Shown here one piece after another: positions 19,208 to 27,873 of a DNA stretch of 64,000 nt; the stretch's first letter is position 1; every line of letters begins with the position of its first letter. The notes under the pieces are model-generated. The model was not told the DNA's origin. It saw only the letters and a list, made by a program, of their open reading frames with translations, and did no database searches. The translations under genes and the position numbers were made by a program. This DNA comes from an uncultured Collinsella sp. (GTDB lineage: Bacteria; Actinomycetota; Coriobacteriia; Coriobacteriales; Coriobacteriaceae), in assembly GCA_900542155.1 (NCBI GenBank), contig UQMD01000002.1, positions 1 to 64,000 of the forward strand, given 5' to 3'.

Positions 19208-20452
19208 TTACTCGTGATCTTGGTAAATCTCACGCGGAGCAAGCTCCGAATGTTTGCGTTTTAAGGTCTTAGGGGCCTTATACGTGTTGCTGGAGAAGTC
19301 GATATACTCGGTCTGCTTAAGCAGGCGCTCGATCATCTCCTCGTGGTCGAACAGCTCCCAGGCCTCGTGCACGGCATCGAGTTTGGCGTGCGTCTCGGGA
19401 CGACGCGGCATAAACAGCGTGCAGCAGTCGGGCGCCGCCTCGGTGGAAATATCGAACGTGCCGATTTCCTGAGCGCGCGCAATAATCTCCTGCTTGTCTG
19501 AACCGATCAACGGACGGAACACGGGAATTTTCACGGCCTCGTTGACGGCCATGATGTTCTCGAGCGTCTGGGAGGCAACCTGACCGAGCGACTCGCCGGT
19601 CACGATGGCCTTGGCGCCCTCGATATGCGCAATGCGCTCGGCAACCGAATACATAATGCGGCGATACATGATCACGCGCAGGTTGCTGGGGCAGGTGACG
19701 GAAATCTCACGCTGGCAATCGCCAAACGGTACCACGTACAGGCGGCCGATCTGGACACCCGGCTCAAGCGCACGGATGATGTCCTGCACCAGGTATTCAC
19801 TCGTGTCGGGCGTCTGCGGACGACCGGAGAAATGCACCGGCACGCACACCGCGCCGCGACGCGCGAGCATCCAGGTCGCCACCGGAGAATCGATGCCCGA
19901 CGACAGAAGCGTCACGACCTTGCCGGCAGAACCCACCGGCAGACCGCCCACGCCGCGCTCGGAGCGCGCGTACACGTAAACGCTACCCTGGACCACCAGT
20001 ACGTGCACCATCGCATCGGGATCGTGCATTTGAACCTTTTTATCGGGGAAGGCCTCGCACAGCACCTCACCCACCTGACGATTGATATCAATCGAGGTGA
20101 GCTCATAGTCAGTATTGGAACGCTTGGCGTGCACTTTAAACGAATCGAAGGGGCCAAACTCGCGCAGCGCCTTGACAGCGGCGGCGCAGTACTCCTGCGG
20201 GTCGCGGTTCGTATGATATGCCAGGGACACACGGGCAACGCCGGGGACGGTGCGAATGACACGCGCCGCCTCGTCGGCCTGATGCTCGTTAAAGGTCACG
20301 AGGATATAACCGGAAATTCGAGACACGGTGTTCACGGAAAAGGCGGCCAAGGCCGCCTTGATGTTATCCATGAGGATATGCTCAAAATGTGCGCGGTTCT
20401 TGCCCTTCAGTCCAACCTCGTGATAGTGGACCAGGCAAACGCGAGCTGCCAT
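19208..20452 (-). CDS. thiI: tRNA 4-thiouridine synthetase ThiI
   Basis: ATP-dependent sulfur transferase for s4U8 in tRNA, also linked to thiamine synthesis in some bacteria. 414 residues: an N-terminal ferredoxin-like region, a THUMP domain (about 60-165), and a PP-loop domain with SSGIDSPVA near 183. A Cys pair in APDCCTLF occupies the region of the conserved ThiI cysteine. No C-terminal rhodanese domain is present, as in many Gram-positive ThiI, so a separate sulfur donor is expected. It directly abuts the rpoZ stop. Confidence 0.93.
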   Translation of the reverse strand: MAARVCLVHYHEVGLKGKNRAHFEHILMDNIKAALAAFSVNTVSRISGYILVTFNEHQADEAARVIRTVPGVARVSLAYHTNRDPQEYCAAAVKALREFGPFDSFKVHAKRSNTDYELTSIDINRQVGEVLCEAFPDKKVQMHDPDAMVHVLVVQGSVYVYARSERGVGGLPVGSAGKVVTLLSSGIDSPVATWMLARRGAVCVPVHFSGRPQTPDTSEYLVQDIIRALEPGVQIGRLYVVPFGDCQREISVTCPSNLRVIMYRRIMYSVAERIAHIEGAKAIVTGESLGQVASQTLENIMAVNEAVKIPVFRPLIGSDKQEIIARAQEIGTFDISTEAAPDCCTLFMPRRPETHAKLDAVHEAWELFDHEEMIERLLKQTEYIDFSSNTYKAPKTLKRKHSELAPREIYQDHE

Positions 20453-20734
20453 TTAGGCTTCAGCAACCTTATGGCCGAGCGCCTTCTCGTAACGGGCCTC
20501 GTCGTAGGAGATATCGCCGTCGACGATCTCGTCCATAGCCATCGAGATGGTGTCAGCGCCGGAGAGCGCGATGGTGATGTCGTCGACATCCTGAACGGCA
20601 AGCACGCGGTTATGCTGGCCGCGCAGCATGCTATTGATGTCGCAGGCACGCTTAGAGGCAAGCGAAGCGAGCAGGAAGCGGTTGTGATCGGTCTTCTCCA
20701 GAAGATCGTCAATGCAAGGCTTTACAACGGACAC
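20453..20734 (-). CDS. rpoZ: RNA polymerase omega subunit
   Basis: The small RNA polymerase assembly factor, 93 residues. The conserved block around NRFLLASLASKRACDIN (family pattern RY.LV..A.KRARQI) is recognisable. It lies between gmk and thiI with gaps of 0-5 bases. The gmk-rpoZ pairing is common in actinobacteria and supports the call. Confidence 0.93.
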   Translation of the reverse strand: MSVVKPCIDDLLEKTDHNRFLLASLASKRACDINSMLRGQHNRVLAVQDVDDITIALSGADTISMAMDEIVDGDISYDEARYEKALGHKVAEA

Positions 20735-20739
20735 GGACC

Positions 20740-21309
20740 TCAGATCCTTTCATGCATATCGAGAACGCGAACGAGCTCGTCGGTCGCGCGGTCGAGATCG
20801 TCATTCACCACGACGTCGTCGTAGCGGTCGGCAAGGGCAAGCTCATGGGCGGCGTTTGCCATACGCAGCTCAATCGTCTCGGGCGTTTCGGTACCGCGAC
20901 CGACCAGACGCTCGCGGAGCACCTCGAGCGAGGGCGGCTTGATAAAGATCAGCACGGCCTCGGGGAAACGCTCCTTAACCTGCAGGGCACCCTGGACATC
21001 GATCTCCAAGATGAGAGACGAACCAGAGGCGAGCTTGGACTGAACCTCGCTCACCAACGTGCCATAGCAGTTACCGTGGACCTCGGCCCACTCAACAAAC
21101 TCACCGTTTGCCACGCGGCGGTCGAACTCCTCGCGCGTCAGGAAAAAGTAATTGACGCCATCGACCTCGCCTTTGCGTGGGGCTCGCGTGGTAGCCGAAA
21201 CCGTCAGGCCCAGGTTAGAGCGACGCTCGCGCACACGAGTGACGAGCGTGCCCTTGCCCGCGCCTGACGGTCCAGAAATCACAAAGAGCTTTGAATCCTG
21301 AGCGCTCAC
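20740..21309 (-). CDS. gmk: Guanylate kinase
   Basis: Phosphorylates GMP to GDP with ATP. The P-loop GPSGAGKGTL is near residue 13, and the GMP-binding segment SATTRAPRKGEVDGVNYFF follows; 189 residues as usual. It begins immediately after the mihF stop, an actinobacterial order (mihF-gmk-rpoZ). Confidence 0.97.
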   Translation of the reverse strand: MSAQDSKLFVISGPSGAGKGTLVTRVRERRSNLGLTVSATTRAPRKGEVDGVNYFFLTREEFDRRVANGEFVEWAEVHGNCYGTLVSEVQSKLASGSSLILEIDVQGALQVKERFPEAVLIFIKPPSLEVLRERLVGRGTETPETIELRMANAAHELALADRYDDVVVNDDLDRATDELVRVLDMHERI

Positions 21310-21618
21310 TTATTTGGTCAGCTGCTCGAGGAGCTGCTCGCGCTGACGGACGCCAAGGCCCTGGACGCGACGGGTAGCGGAGATGCCGAGCTCCTCCATG
21401 ATCTTGGCGGCCTTGGCCTTGCCATAACCGGGGAGAGACTCGATGAGGGTGGAAACCTTCATGCGGGAAGCAATGGGGTCATCGGAGTTGAGCACGGACT
21501 CGAGGGACTTCTCGCCCTTCTTGATCTGCTCACGGAGCTCTGCGCGAGCGTGACGTGCGGCGGCAGCCTTCTCAAGAGCCTGCTTGCGCTGCTCATCGGT
21601 AAGCTGAGGGAGTGCCAT
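21310..21618 (-). CDS. mihF: Actinobacterial integration host factor-like protein mIHF
   Basis: A nucleoid-associated protein found in actinobacteria, not related by fold to E. coli IHF. The 102 residues contain a long charged N-terminal helix and a helix-two-turn-helix segment (STLIESLPGYGKAKAAKIME) that inserts into DNA. ATG 21618 follows GGAGG at 5 bases and gives the expected MALPQLTDEQ start. Its position before gmk is diagnostic. The protein may influence transformation and transcription; that is knowledge of relatives. Confidence 0.93.
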   Translation of the reverse strand: MALPQLTDEQRKQALEKAAAARHARAELREQIKKGEKSLESVLNSDDPIASRMKVSTLIESLPGYGKAKAAKIMEELGISATRRVQGLGVRQREQLLEQLTK

Positions 21619-21662
21619 TCGTACCTCCAAATAGTTGGGTTATATCTGATTCAATATTTGGC

Positions 21663-21671
21663 ATTTTAGCA
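21663..21671 (-). promoter_or_regulatory. mihF promoter, extended -10
   Basis: TGCTAAAAT on the minus strand lies about 45 bases before the mihF ATG, the same extended -10 form seen before rpsT, rpmB, adhE and rpsB. Confidence 0.5.
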
Positions 21672-21744
21672 CGTAAAACGTACAAAATGCTCAATCGCGG
21701 CTCCATAGGTTAGACGATACCCGCAAAAAGTGCAATATATCGCG

Positions 21745-21812
21745 CTAAAAGAAGAGCCCCCGACCTGCGATTCCACACAAAGGATGGGAAAGTTTTCGCA
21801 GGCACAGGGGCT
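21745..21812 (-). terminator. Terminator after the pyr operon
   Basis: After pyrF on the minus strand AGCCCC and CCTGCG pair with CGCAGG and GGGGCT around a loop of about 27 bases, and CTTCTTTTA follows. The large loop is unusual, but the position and T-rich tail support a terminator. Confidence 0.6.
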
Positions 21813-21857
21813 AATTTGTGCTAATGAGACCCAAAAGTGGTGACTTGAGGGAATCTT

Positions 21858-22574
21858 TTACGCGACGTTTTCGACCAGCTCGGCAACGATGGCGTCAAAC
21901 GCGGCAACCGGATCGTCGGCGCCGGTAATGGGGCGGCCCACCACGATATGGCTCGCGCCGCGCTCGATAGCCTGGGAAGGCGTGGCCACGCGGGACTGAT
22001 CGCCCAGCGCAGCACCAACCGGACGCACGCCCGGGGTCACAATCAACGCATCGGGGCCCAGCAGCTCACGCATGTCATGAGCCTCCATCGGCGAGCACAC
22101 GATGCCGTCGATACCGTTGGCCTGGGCGAGTTTTGCCAGACGGGCGGCCTCCTCGGCAACGGGCGACTCGACGCCGATCTCGCTCAACGCATCCTGATTC
22201 ATGCTCGTAAGCACGGTAATGGCGACGAGCTTGGCTCGATCCTCGCGTGCCTCCTCGGCACCCTCACGACAGGCGTCGAGCATAGCACCCGAACCCAAGC
22301 CGTGAACCGAAAGCAAGTCGGCACCGGCAAGCGAGGCCGAGCGAGCGGCACCGCGCACCTGATGCGGAATGTCATGGAACTTAAGGTCGAGGAACACCTT
22401 GAAGCCCAGGTCCTTAAAGGTCTTGACGATCTCGGGGCCCTCAGCGTAATAGAGCGTCATGCCCACCTTGAGCCAGGCGGCATGGCCCGAAAGCTCATGG
22501 GCGAGCTCGAGCGCACGCTCACGGTCGCAGTCGAGGGCAACGATAACGCGGTCGCGGGCATCGGTCTCTAGCAT
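21858..22574 (-). CDS. pyrF: Orotidine 5'-phosphate decarboxylase
   Basis: Last step of UMP synthesis: OMP to UMP plus CO2. The catalytic segment FLDLKFHDIPHQ (family DxKxxD type) is near residue 60; 238 residues. I use ATG 22574 (MLETDARDRVIVALD), overlapping the pyrD stop by 7 bases. The frame open to 22664 lies inside pyrD. It closes the pyrR-B-C-K-D-F operon. pyrE and carAB are not in the window. Confidence 0.97.
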   Translation of the reverse strand: MLETDARDRVIVALDCDRERALELAHELSGHAAWLKVGMTLYYAEGPEIVKTFKDLGFKVFLDLKFHDIPHQVRGAARSASLAGADLLSVHGLGSGAMLDACREGAEEAREDRAKLVAITVLTSMNQDALSEIGVESPVAEEAARLAKLAQANGIDGIVCSPMEAHDMRELLGPDALIVTPGVRPVGAALGDQSRVATPSQAIERGASHIVVGRPITGADDPVAAFDAIVAELVENVA

Positions 22575-23491
22575 TCGAAAGCACCTACCAGCTCGTTGAG
22601 GTCCTTCACGCCCTGGGACTCGGCCCAGGCCTCGAGCTCGCGCGCAATCTTGAGCGAAGCGCACGGATCGACGAAGTTGGCCATACCGACCGATACGCAG
22701 GTAGCGCCAGCCAGGATAAACTCGGCCGCGTCCTCACCGGTCATGACGCCGCCGACGCCGTTGATGGGAATGTCGACGGCCTGGGCAACCTCCCAGACCA
22801 TACGCACGGCGATGTGATGGCACAGCGGGCCCGAAAGACCGCCCTTGGGCTTGGCCACACGCGACTTGCGGGTGTGGACGTCGATGGCCATACCCTGGAT
22901 GGAGTTGATGACCGAAAGACCATCGGCACCGGCGGCCTCGAGAGCCTTGGCAATCTCGGCAACGTTGACCGGGGCCATCTTCACAAACAGCGGCTTGTCG
23001 GTCACCTTGCGGCACGCGGCCATGACGGCAGAGGCGCCCTCGGGCGTGGAGCCCATGGCGGCACCGCCGGCAGCAATGTTGGGGCAGCTCACGTTGATCT
23101 CATAGCCGGCAGCCCAGGGGCACAGCTCGACATACATCTCGAGCGCACGGACAAACTCGTCCACGGAATGACCGGCAACCTGGCAGATGACCTGGCAACC
23201 GTCCTTGGAGAGCTGCTCGAGCCACGGACCGGACTCGCGGGCGAAAGCGGCCACACCGGGGTTCTGCAGGCCCACGGAATTGATCATGCCACCGGGGATC
23301 TCGGCCATGCGGGGTGCGGGATTGCCGGGCCAGGGCTCGGCAGCGCAACCCTTGGTGGTGATGGCACCCAGCTGGGAGACATCAAAGAAGTTCTGGAACT
23401 GCCAACCGTAGCCAAAGGTACCGGCTGCGGTGTTGATGGGGTTCTGCATCTTAACGCCGCCGAAATCGACGGCCATGTTCACGGTACCCAC
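22568..23491 (-). CDS. pyrD: Dihydroorotate dehydrogenase B, catalytic subunit
   Basis: An FMN enzyme oxidising dihydroorotate to orotate, the class 1B form that works with PyrK and NAD. The catalytic Cys lies in NVSCPN, and the FMN-binding Lys and GG regions are typical; 307 residues. The start is GTG at 23491, sharing a base with the pyrK stop, with AGGTGG upstream. Later GTG and ATG codons within 6 residues are possible starts. The NAD-linked form suits an anaerobe. Confidence 0.96.
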   Translation of the reverse strand: MGTVNMAVDFGGVKMQNPINTAAGTFGYGWQFQNFFDVSQLGAITTKGCAAEPWPGNPAPRMAEIPGGMINSVGLQNPGVAAFARESGPWLEQLSKDGCQVICQVAGHSVDEFVRALEMYVELCPWAAGYEINVSCPNIAAGGAAMGSTPEGASAVMAACRKVTDKPLFVKMAPVNVAEIAKALEAAGADGLSVINSIQGMAIDVHTRKSRVAKPKGGLSGPLCHHIAVRMVWEVAQAVDIPINGVGGVMTGEDAAEFILAGATCVSVGMANFVDPCASLKIARELEAWAESQGVKDLNELVGAFEC

Positions 23492-24282
23492 TAGAAGACC
23501 ACCACCTTGGAAGCATCAAACACGGGGCCGCACATGCAGGCGCCCTTCATACCGTCGACCGTCTCGACATTGCAGGTGTTGCAGGCACCAAAGCCGCAGC
23601 TCATCATGCGCTCGAGCGACACCTCGCAGTACGCGCCGGCCTCGGCGGCAGCGGCGGCGACCTTCTTCATCATGACGGCGGGACCACAGCTGGCGACGTA
23701 GTCGTAACCGCCCTCGCCGAGCAGCTCGGCGGCAGGATCGGTGCAGAAGCCGTGCGTGCCCAGTGATCCATCGTCGGTGCACACGTTAACCGTGGCTCCC
23801 AGCGCGCGGAACTCATCGACGCCCACGGCCTTGGACGCGGTGCCAAAGCCCAGACACACGTCGACGGTCACACCCTGCTCGGCAAGCAAGTCAGCCAGGC
23901 AGAGCACGGGCGGAACACCGATGCCGCCCGCCACGAGCAGCGCCTTCCTGGTGCCCTCGGGCACAAGCCAGCCGCGGCCGCCGGGGCCCAGCAAGTTGGA
24001 GGTGGAGCCAGGGGCCATCTGCGACAGACGACGGGTATCATCGCCCACGACGGCGTACCACAGCTCGACGGTGCCGGCCTCGGCGTCGGCGCGATAGAAG
24101 CTCAGGGGCACGCGAAGCAGCGAGGAAGCATCGCCCGGCACGGCGATATTCACGAACTGGCCGGGCTTGAGCGCACTTGCAAGCTTGGGGGCCGAGATAA
24201 CGAGCGAGAAGATGCCGTCGGCGATCTCCTGGTTCGAAACGACCTCGAAGTCGTGCATGCGTGCAGTGGAAGGTGTAGGCAT
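23491..24282 (-). CDS. pyrK: Dihydroorotate dehydrogenase B, electron-transfer subunit
   Basis: An FAD and 2Fe-2S protein passing electrons from PyrD to NAD. It has an N-terminal FAD-binding barrel, an NAD-binding domain with GGIGVPPVLCLA, and C-terminal cysteines in CGFGACNTC and GACMCGP that bind the 2Fe-2S cluster; 263 residues. It overlaps pyrD by one base, so the subunits are likely made together. A GC-rich hairpin lies just upstream, separating it from pyrC. Confidence 0.96.
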   Translation of the reverse strand: MPTPSTARMHDFEVVSNQEIADGIFSLVISAPKLASALKPGQFVNIAVPGDASSLLRVPLSFYRADAEAGTVELWYAVVGDDTRRLSQMAPGSTSNLLGPGGRGWLVPEGTRKALLVAGGIGVPPVLCLADLLAEQGVTVDVCLGFGTASKAVGVDEFRALGATVNVCTDDGSLGTHGFCTDPAAELLGEGGYDYVASCGPAVMMKKVAAAAAEAGAYCEVSLERMMSCGFGACNTCNVETVDGMKGACMCGPVFDASKVVVF

Positions 24283-24329
24283 AGACGCTCCAATCCCCCA
24301 TGCGGTTGCATGGTTCAGGCGAACAGAAA

Positions 24330-24354
24330 GCGCGGCACCGCAAGGGCGCCGCGC
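24330..24354 (-). repeat. GC-rich hairpin between pyrC and pyrK
   Basis: CGCGGCGCC pairs with GGTGCCGCG (one G-U, plus one more outer pair) around a 5-base loop. Only CTTTCTG follows on the minus strand, so termination would be weak. It may set relative expression or mRNA stability inside the pyr operon. Confidence 0.5.
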
Positions 24355-24374
24355 ACAAAAGCGATAAGGCTATG

Positions 24375-25664
24375 CTAGCAGATGCAGCCGTCGGCAAGCG
24401 TCTGCTTACCGCCGACAAACACATCGGTGGCACGACCGGTGAGCGTGCGGCCGGCAAAACCGGAGTTCTCGGCACGCGACTCGTAACCGTCCTCGCCGAC
24501 CGTCCAGGTAGCGGACGTGTCGAACACGGTCAGGTCGGCAACGGAGCCCGCCTTGACTTGAACCTGGTCCAGACCCAAGATCTCACGCGGCTTGATGGCC
24601 ATGAGCTCGACCATGCGGCCCATGCTCATCTTGCCCGTGTTGACCAGCTCGGTGAGCACAAGCGACAGCGAAGTCTCGAGGCCGATCATGCCAAAGGGCG
24701 CAAGCTCGAACTCGCGGGCCTTCTCCCACGGAGTATGGGGAGCGTGGTCGGTGACGATGGCGTCGACGGTGCCGTCGATGACGCCCTGACGGATAGCCTC
24801 GGCGTCCTCCTCGGTACGCAGCGGCGGATTGACCTTGAGCGAGGTGTTGTAGGTCTCGTCCAGGTCGTTCTCGGTCAGGAACATGTGGTGCGGGGTGGCC
24901 TCGCAGGTGACCTGCACGCCAGCGGCCTTACCGGCACGCACGAGCTCCAGGCCATGGGCGGTGGAGATATGCTGGATGTGCAACTTGGCACCGGTCAGCT
25001 TGGCGATCTCGATATCGCGAGCGATCTGCAGCTCCTCGCCTGCCGCCGGCCAGCCCTCGAGGGCCAGACGGGTAGAGACCTTGCCCTCGTTGATCTGACC
25101 GTGACCGACCAGGTCCTCGTCCTGGCAATGGCTCATAAAGACCTTGCCGAACATCTTGCCGTAGTCCATGCAGCGACGGAGCATGCCCGCGCCCTGCACG
25201 CCGCGACCGTCGTCGGTGAAGGCGACGGCGCCGTGGGCAACCATATCGCCCATCTCGGACATAGCCTCGCCCTTAAGACCGCGGGTCATGGCGCCAGAAG
25301 GATAGACGCGGCAGTGGCCGACCTCGGCAGCGCGGGACTTGACGAACTCAACGACGGTACCGTTATCGGTAACGGGGTCGGTGTTGGGCATGGCGCACAC
25401 GCCGGTGAAGCCGCCCTTGGCAGCTGCGCGGGTGCCGCTCTCGATGTCCTCTTTGACCTCGTAACCGGGCTCGCGCAGGTGGACGTGCATGTCCACCAGG
25501 CCGGGGACGAGGTACTTACCTGAAAGGTCACGGACCTCGACTCCCTCAGCGGCGAGGTTCTCGCCGACCTCGGCGATCTTGTCGCCGTCAATCAGGACGT
25601 CAACGACACCGTCAAGCTCGACGGACGGGTCGACGACGTGGGCATTCTTAAGAAGCAAGGCCAT
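24375..25664 (-). CDS. pyrC: Dihydroorotase
   Basis: A zinc amidohydrolase closing carbamoyl-aspartate to dihydroorotate. The metal motif DMHVHLREPG is near residue 58, and the later His (ITDHAPH) and Asp ligands are present; 429 residues, class I type. ATG 25664 follows GGAGG at 8 bases and overlaps pyrB by 17 bases. The final residues end in Cys-Ile-Cys. Confidence 0.97.
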   Translation of the reverse strand: MALLLKNAHVVDPSVELDGVVDVLIDGDKIAEVGENLAAEGVEVRDLSGKYLVPGLVDMHVHLREPGYEVKEDIESGTRAAAKGGFTGVCAMPNTDPVTDNGTVVEFVKSRAAEVGHCRVYPSGAMTRGLKGEAMSEMGDMVAHGAVAFTDDGRGVQGAGMLRRCMDYGKMFGKVFMSHCQDEDLVGHGQINEGKVSTRLALEGWPAAGEELQIARDIEIAKLTGAKLHIQHISTAHGLELVRAGKAAGVQVTCEATPHHMFLTENDLDETYNTSLKVNPPLRTEEDAEAIRQGVIDGTVDAIVTDHAPHTPWEKAREFELAPFGMIGLETSLSLVLTELVNTGKMSMGRMVELMAIKPREILGLDQVQVKAGSVADLTVFDTSATWTVGEDGYESRAENSGFAGRTLTGRATDVFVGGKQTLADGCIC

Positions 25665-26592
25665 TATCGGCACCTCCAAGCAGCAGATACAGGATAGCCA
25701 TACGCACGCAAATACCGGCGTAGACCTGCTCCAGGATGACGGAGCGTTGCGGGTGGTCGGCCATATAGGAGTCGAACTCGACGCCGCGGTTGATGGGGCC
25801 CGGATGGCAGATGATCGCGTCGGGCTTCATGAGCTTCTCACGGTCCTTGGTCAGGCCGAAGAGCTTGTGGTACTCGCGAATGGTCGGGAACGGGGCACCC
25901 TCGAGGCGCTCCTGCTGTACGCGCAGCATGTAGACGACGTCCAGCTCGGGCAGGACGGAATCGAGGTCGCTCGTCACGTGGTCGCAGCCCAGAACCTCGG
26001 GCGCCGCCGGCAGCAGCGTGCCGGGGGCGACGGCGTAGGTCTCGCAGCCCATGATCTTCAACGCGGGGATCAGCGAGCCGCAAACACGGGAGTGGGCAAT
26101 GTCGCCGACGACGGCGACCTTCAGACCGTGGAAGTCACCCTTGTGCTCCCAGATGGTGTACAGGTCGAGCAGGGCCTGCGTGGGATGGTTGTGCTTACCG
26201 TCACCGGCGCAAATAACACTCGCGGGCGAATTCTGCGTGACGATGTAAGGAGCGCCGGCGTGCTTATCGCGCACGACGATGCAGTCGATCTTGTAGGCGT
26301 TGAGGGTCTCGACGGTATCGACGAGGCTCTCGCCCTTGACCGTGGAGGTCGAGGAGCCGCCGAAGTTGAGGCTGTCGGCCGAAAGACGCTTCTCGGCGAG
26401 CTCGAAGGAGCTGCGGGTACGCGTCGAGGGCTCGTTGAACATGTTGACGATGGTCTTGCCCTTGAGCGTGGGGACCTTCTTGATGGCACGCTCGTTGACC
26501 TCGGAGAACGCCTTGGCGGTCTCGAGGATGAGCTTGATGTCCTCTTCGGAGTACTCGGTAATGTCAATCAGGTGCTTATGGTTGAACGCCAC
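25648..26592 (-). CDS. pyrB: Aspartate carbamoyltransferase, catalytic subunit
   Basis: Commits carbamoyl phosphate and aspartate to pyrimidine synthesis. The carbamoyl-phosphate motif PSTRTRSSFE is near residue 55, and HPTQALLDLYT is present; about 314 residues. I prefer GTG at 26592, which lies 4 bases after the pyrR stop and behind GGGAGGTGA. A GTG at 26604 would lie inside that ribosome-binding site. No pyrI regulatory chain gene is nearby, so allosteric control as in E. coli is not expected. Confidence 0.96.
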   Translation of the reverse strand: MAFNHKHLIDITEYSEEDIKLILETAKAFSEVNERAIKKVPTLKGKTIVNMFNEPSTRTRSSFELAEKRLSADSLNFGGSSTSTVKGESLVDTVETLNAYKIDCIVVRDKHAGAPYIVTQNSPASVICAGDGKHNHPTQALLDLYTIWEHKGDFHGLKVAVVGDIAHSRVCGSLIPALKIMGCETYAVAPGTLLPAAPEVLGCDHVTSDLDSVLPELDVVYMLRVQQERLEGAPFPTIREYHKLFGLTKDREKLMKPDAIICHPGPINRGVEFDSYMADHPQRSVILEQVYAGICVRMAILYLLLGGADNGLAS

Positions 26593-26596
26593 GGTA

Positions 26597-27181
26597 CTAC
26601 TCACCTCCCAGCGGCGCGGAGCCCACGTGGGAACCCGGCGCGACGTCGTTGATCTCGACAGCGGTACGGCCGTCGACTTCCTTCATATATAGGTGCACGT
26701 TCTCCTCGTGCGACGAGGGAACGTTCTTGCCGACAAAGTCCGGCGAGATAGGGAGCTCGCGGTGACCGCGGTCAACGAGAACTGCCAGCTCGACTCGGCA
26801 CGGACGGCCCAGATCCATGACGGCGTCCAGAGCGGCACGGATGGTGCGACCCGTGTACAGGATGTCGTCCACCAGCACGACGCGCTTGCCGTCGACGCTG
26901 AAGGGAATGTTGGTAGCGTGGATCGCGGGAGCGAAATTGGTCGCATAGTCATCGCGATAGAAGCTGATGTCCAGGCTGCCGAGTGGAACGTCGACACCCT
27001 CGATCTCCTTGATCGCCTCGGCGAGCTTCTTTGCCAGAAGGTCGCCGCGCGTGACGATGCCGACCAGAGCGAGGTCTTCACAGCCCTCGTTGCGCTCGAG
27101 GATCTCGTGCGCGATGCGGGTCATCGCTCGGTTGACGGCGGTCTCGTCCATGATGACCGCCTTGGGGGAAGTCGTGCCCAT
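26597..27181 (-). CDS. pyrR: Pyrimidine operon regulator / uracil phosphoribosyltransferase
   Basis: PyrR binds pyr mRNA with UMP as co-effector and often has weak uracil phosphoribosyltransferase activity. The PRPP-binding motif VLVDDILYTGRT is near residue 100; 194 residues with a slightly long C-terminus. AGGAAGGAG precedes the ATG. As first gene of the operon behind an attenuator-like leader, it probably controls its own transcript. Confidence 0.96.
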   Translation of the reverse strand: MGTTSPKAVIMDETAVNRAMTRIAHEILERNEGCEDLALVGIVTRGDLLAKKLAEAIKEIEGVDVPLGSLDISFYRDDYATNFAPAIHATNIPFSVDGKRVVLVDDILYTGRTIRAALDAVMDLGRPCRVELAVLVDRGHRELPISPDFVGKNVPSSHEENVHLYMKEVDGRTAVEINDVAPGSHVGSAPLGGE

Positions 27182-27199
27182 CGATCTCCTTCCTCACAT

Positions 27200-27318
27200 G
27201 TCTTGACTGCTGACACAGTCAAAAAAATAGATGCCCGACCGCTCAAAGCGGACCAGACACCCACAGGAAGTACTGCTCATTGACAGCTATGTAATTCCAT
27301 GTGGGTATCTCGTACCCC
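27200..27318 (-). promoter_or_regulatory. pyr operon attenuator leader
   Basis: Three competing stems are visible on the minus strand. A terminator (27221-27262) has a 13-bp stem with one bulge and a run of seven Ts. An antiterminator pairs 27297-27309 with 27256-27267 and uses the terminator's 5' arm. An anti-antiterminator (27303-27317; GGGTA, 5-base loop, TACCC) captures the antiterminator's 5' arm. A small TTGACTG hairpin lies between the terminator and the pyrR ribosome-binding site. PyrR-type attenuation is inferred. Confidence 0.7.
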
Positions 27319-27370
27319 TTTAATGGTCAAGGCATAGTGTAGCCAACCTCGGGCTCAAATGCGAGCATAA

Positions 27371-27398
27371 ATACTAGTCAATCCGTAAACGGAGCCAA
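27371..27398 (-). promoter_or_regulatory. Possible pyr operon promoter
   Basis: TTGGCT and TAGTAT on the minus strand are 16 bases apart, each 4 of 6 to consensus. This would give a leader of about 180 bases. A TATATA nearer 27415 is an alternative. The rest of 27319-27560, between the divergent pyrR and rpmB, shows only short hairpins and no gene. Confidence 0.3.
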
Positions 27399-27569
27399 TA
27401 GCTCCATAAACCTATATATATTTGTGGGACGCGCTTGAAAACCTTGTTGCGAGCTGGCATAATCCCCTCTGCTGCACGCAAATCGGATCTACGTCCAGGG
27501 CCGTAGCGTGGGCACTATCGCCAAAAGAGAAATATCTCTGTGTAGATTGCGCACAGAGACATGCTTCTG

Positions 27570-27578
27570 TGCTATAGT
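27570..27578 (+). promoter_or_regulatory. rpmB promoter, extended -10
   Basis: TGCTATAGT on the plus strand, 55 bases before the rpmB ATG. TTGCGC at 27547 is too far upstream (20-base spacing) for a standard -35 box. Confidence 0.6.
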
Positions 27579-27632
27579 TCAGGCTTGTTTGTTAACGCGA
27601 CATGTTCGTTTGTCGCCCAAGGAGGGTCAGTT

Positions 27633-27821
27633 ATGTCCAAAGTTTGCGAAGTTTGCGGTAAGCACCCCGTTGCCGGTCGCTCCATCAGCCACTCTCACCG
27701 CGTCACCAACCGTAAGTTCCGCCCCAACATCCAGCGCGTCTACGTCGTCGTCGATGGTCACCGTCGCAAGATGAACGTTTGCTCCACCTGCCTCAAGTCC
27801 GGCAAGGTTGCGCGCTCCTAA
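27633..27821 (+). CDS. rpmB: 50S ribosomal protein L28
   Basis: A 62-residue ribosomal protein of the zinc-binding form: CEVCGKHP at the N-terminus and CSTCLKSG near the C-terminus. The central HSHRVTNRKFRPN segment is typical of L28. AAGGAGGGT precedes the ATG. The frame open from 27561 is not used. A single-gene unit with its own promoter and terminator, on the plus strand opposite the pyr operon. Confidence 0.96.
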   Translation: MSKVCEVCGKHPVAGRSISHSHRVTNRKFRPNIQRVYVVVDGHRRKMNVCSTCLKSGKVARS

Positions 27822-27873
27822 ATAAGGTCTTACTACCAAGTACCTCGGACTCTCCGGGTCAAAGACCTCGCGT

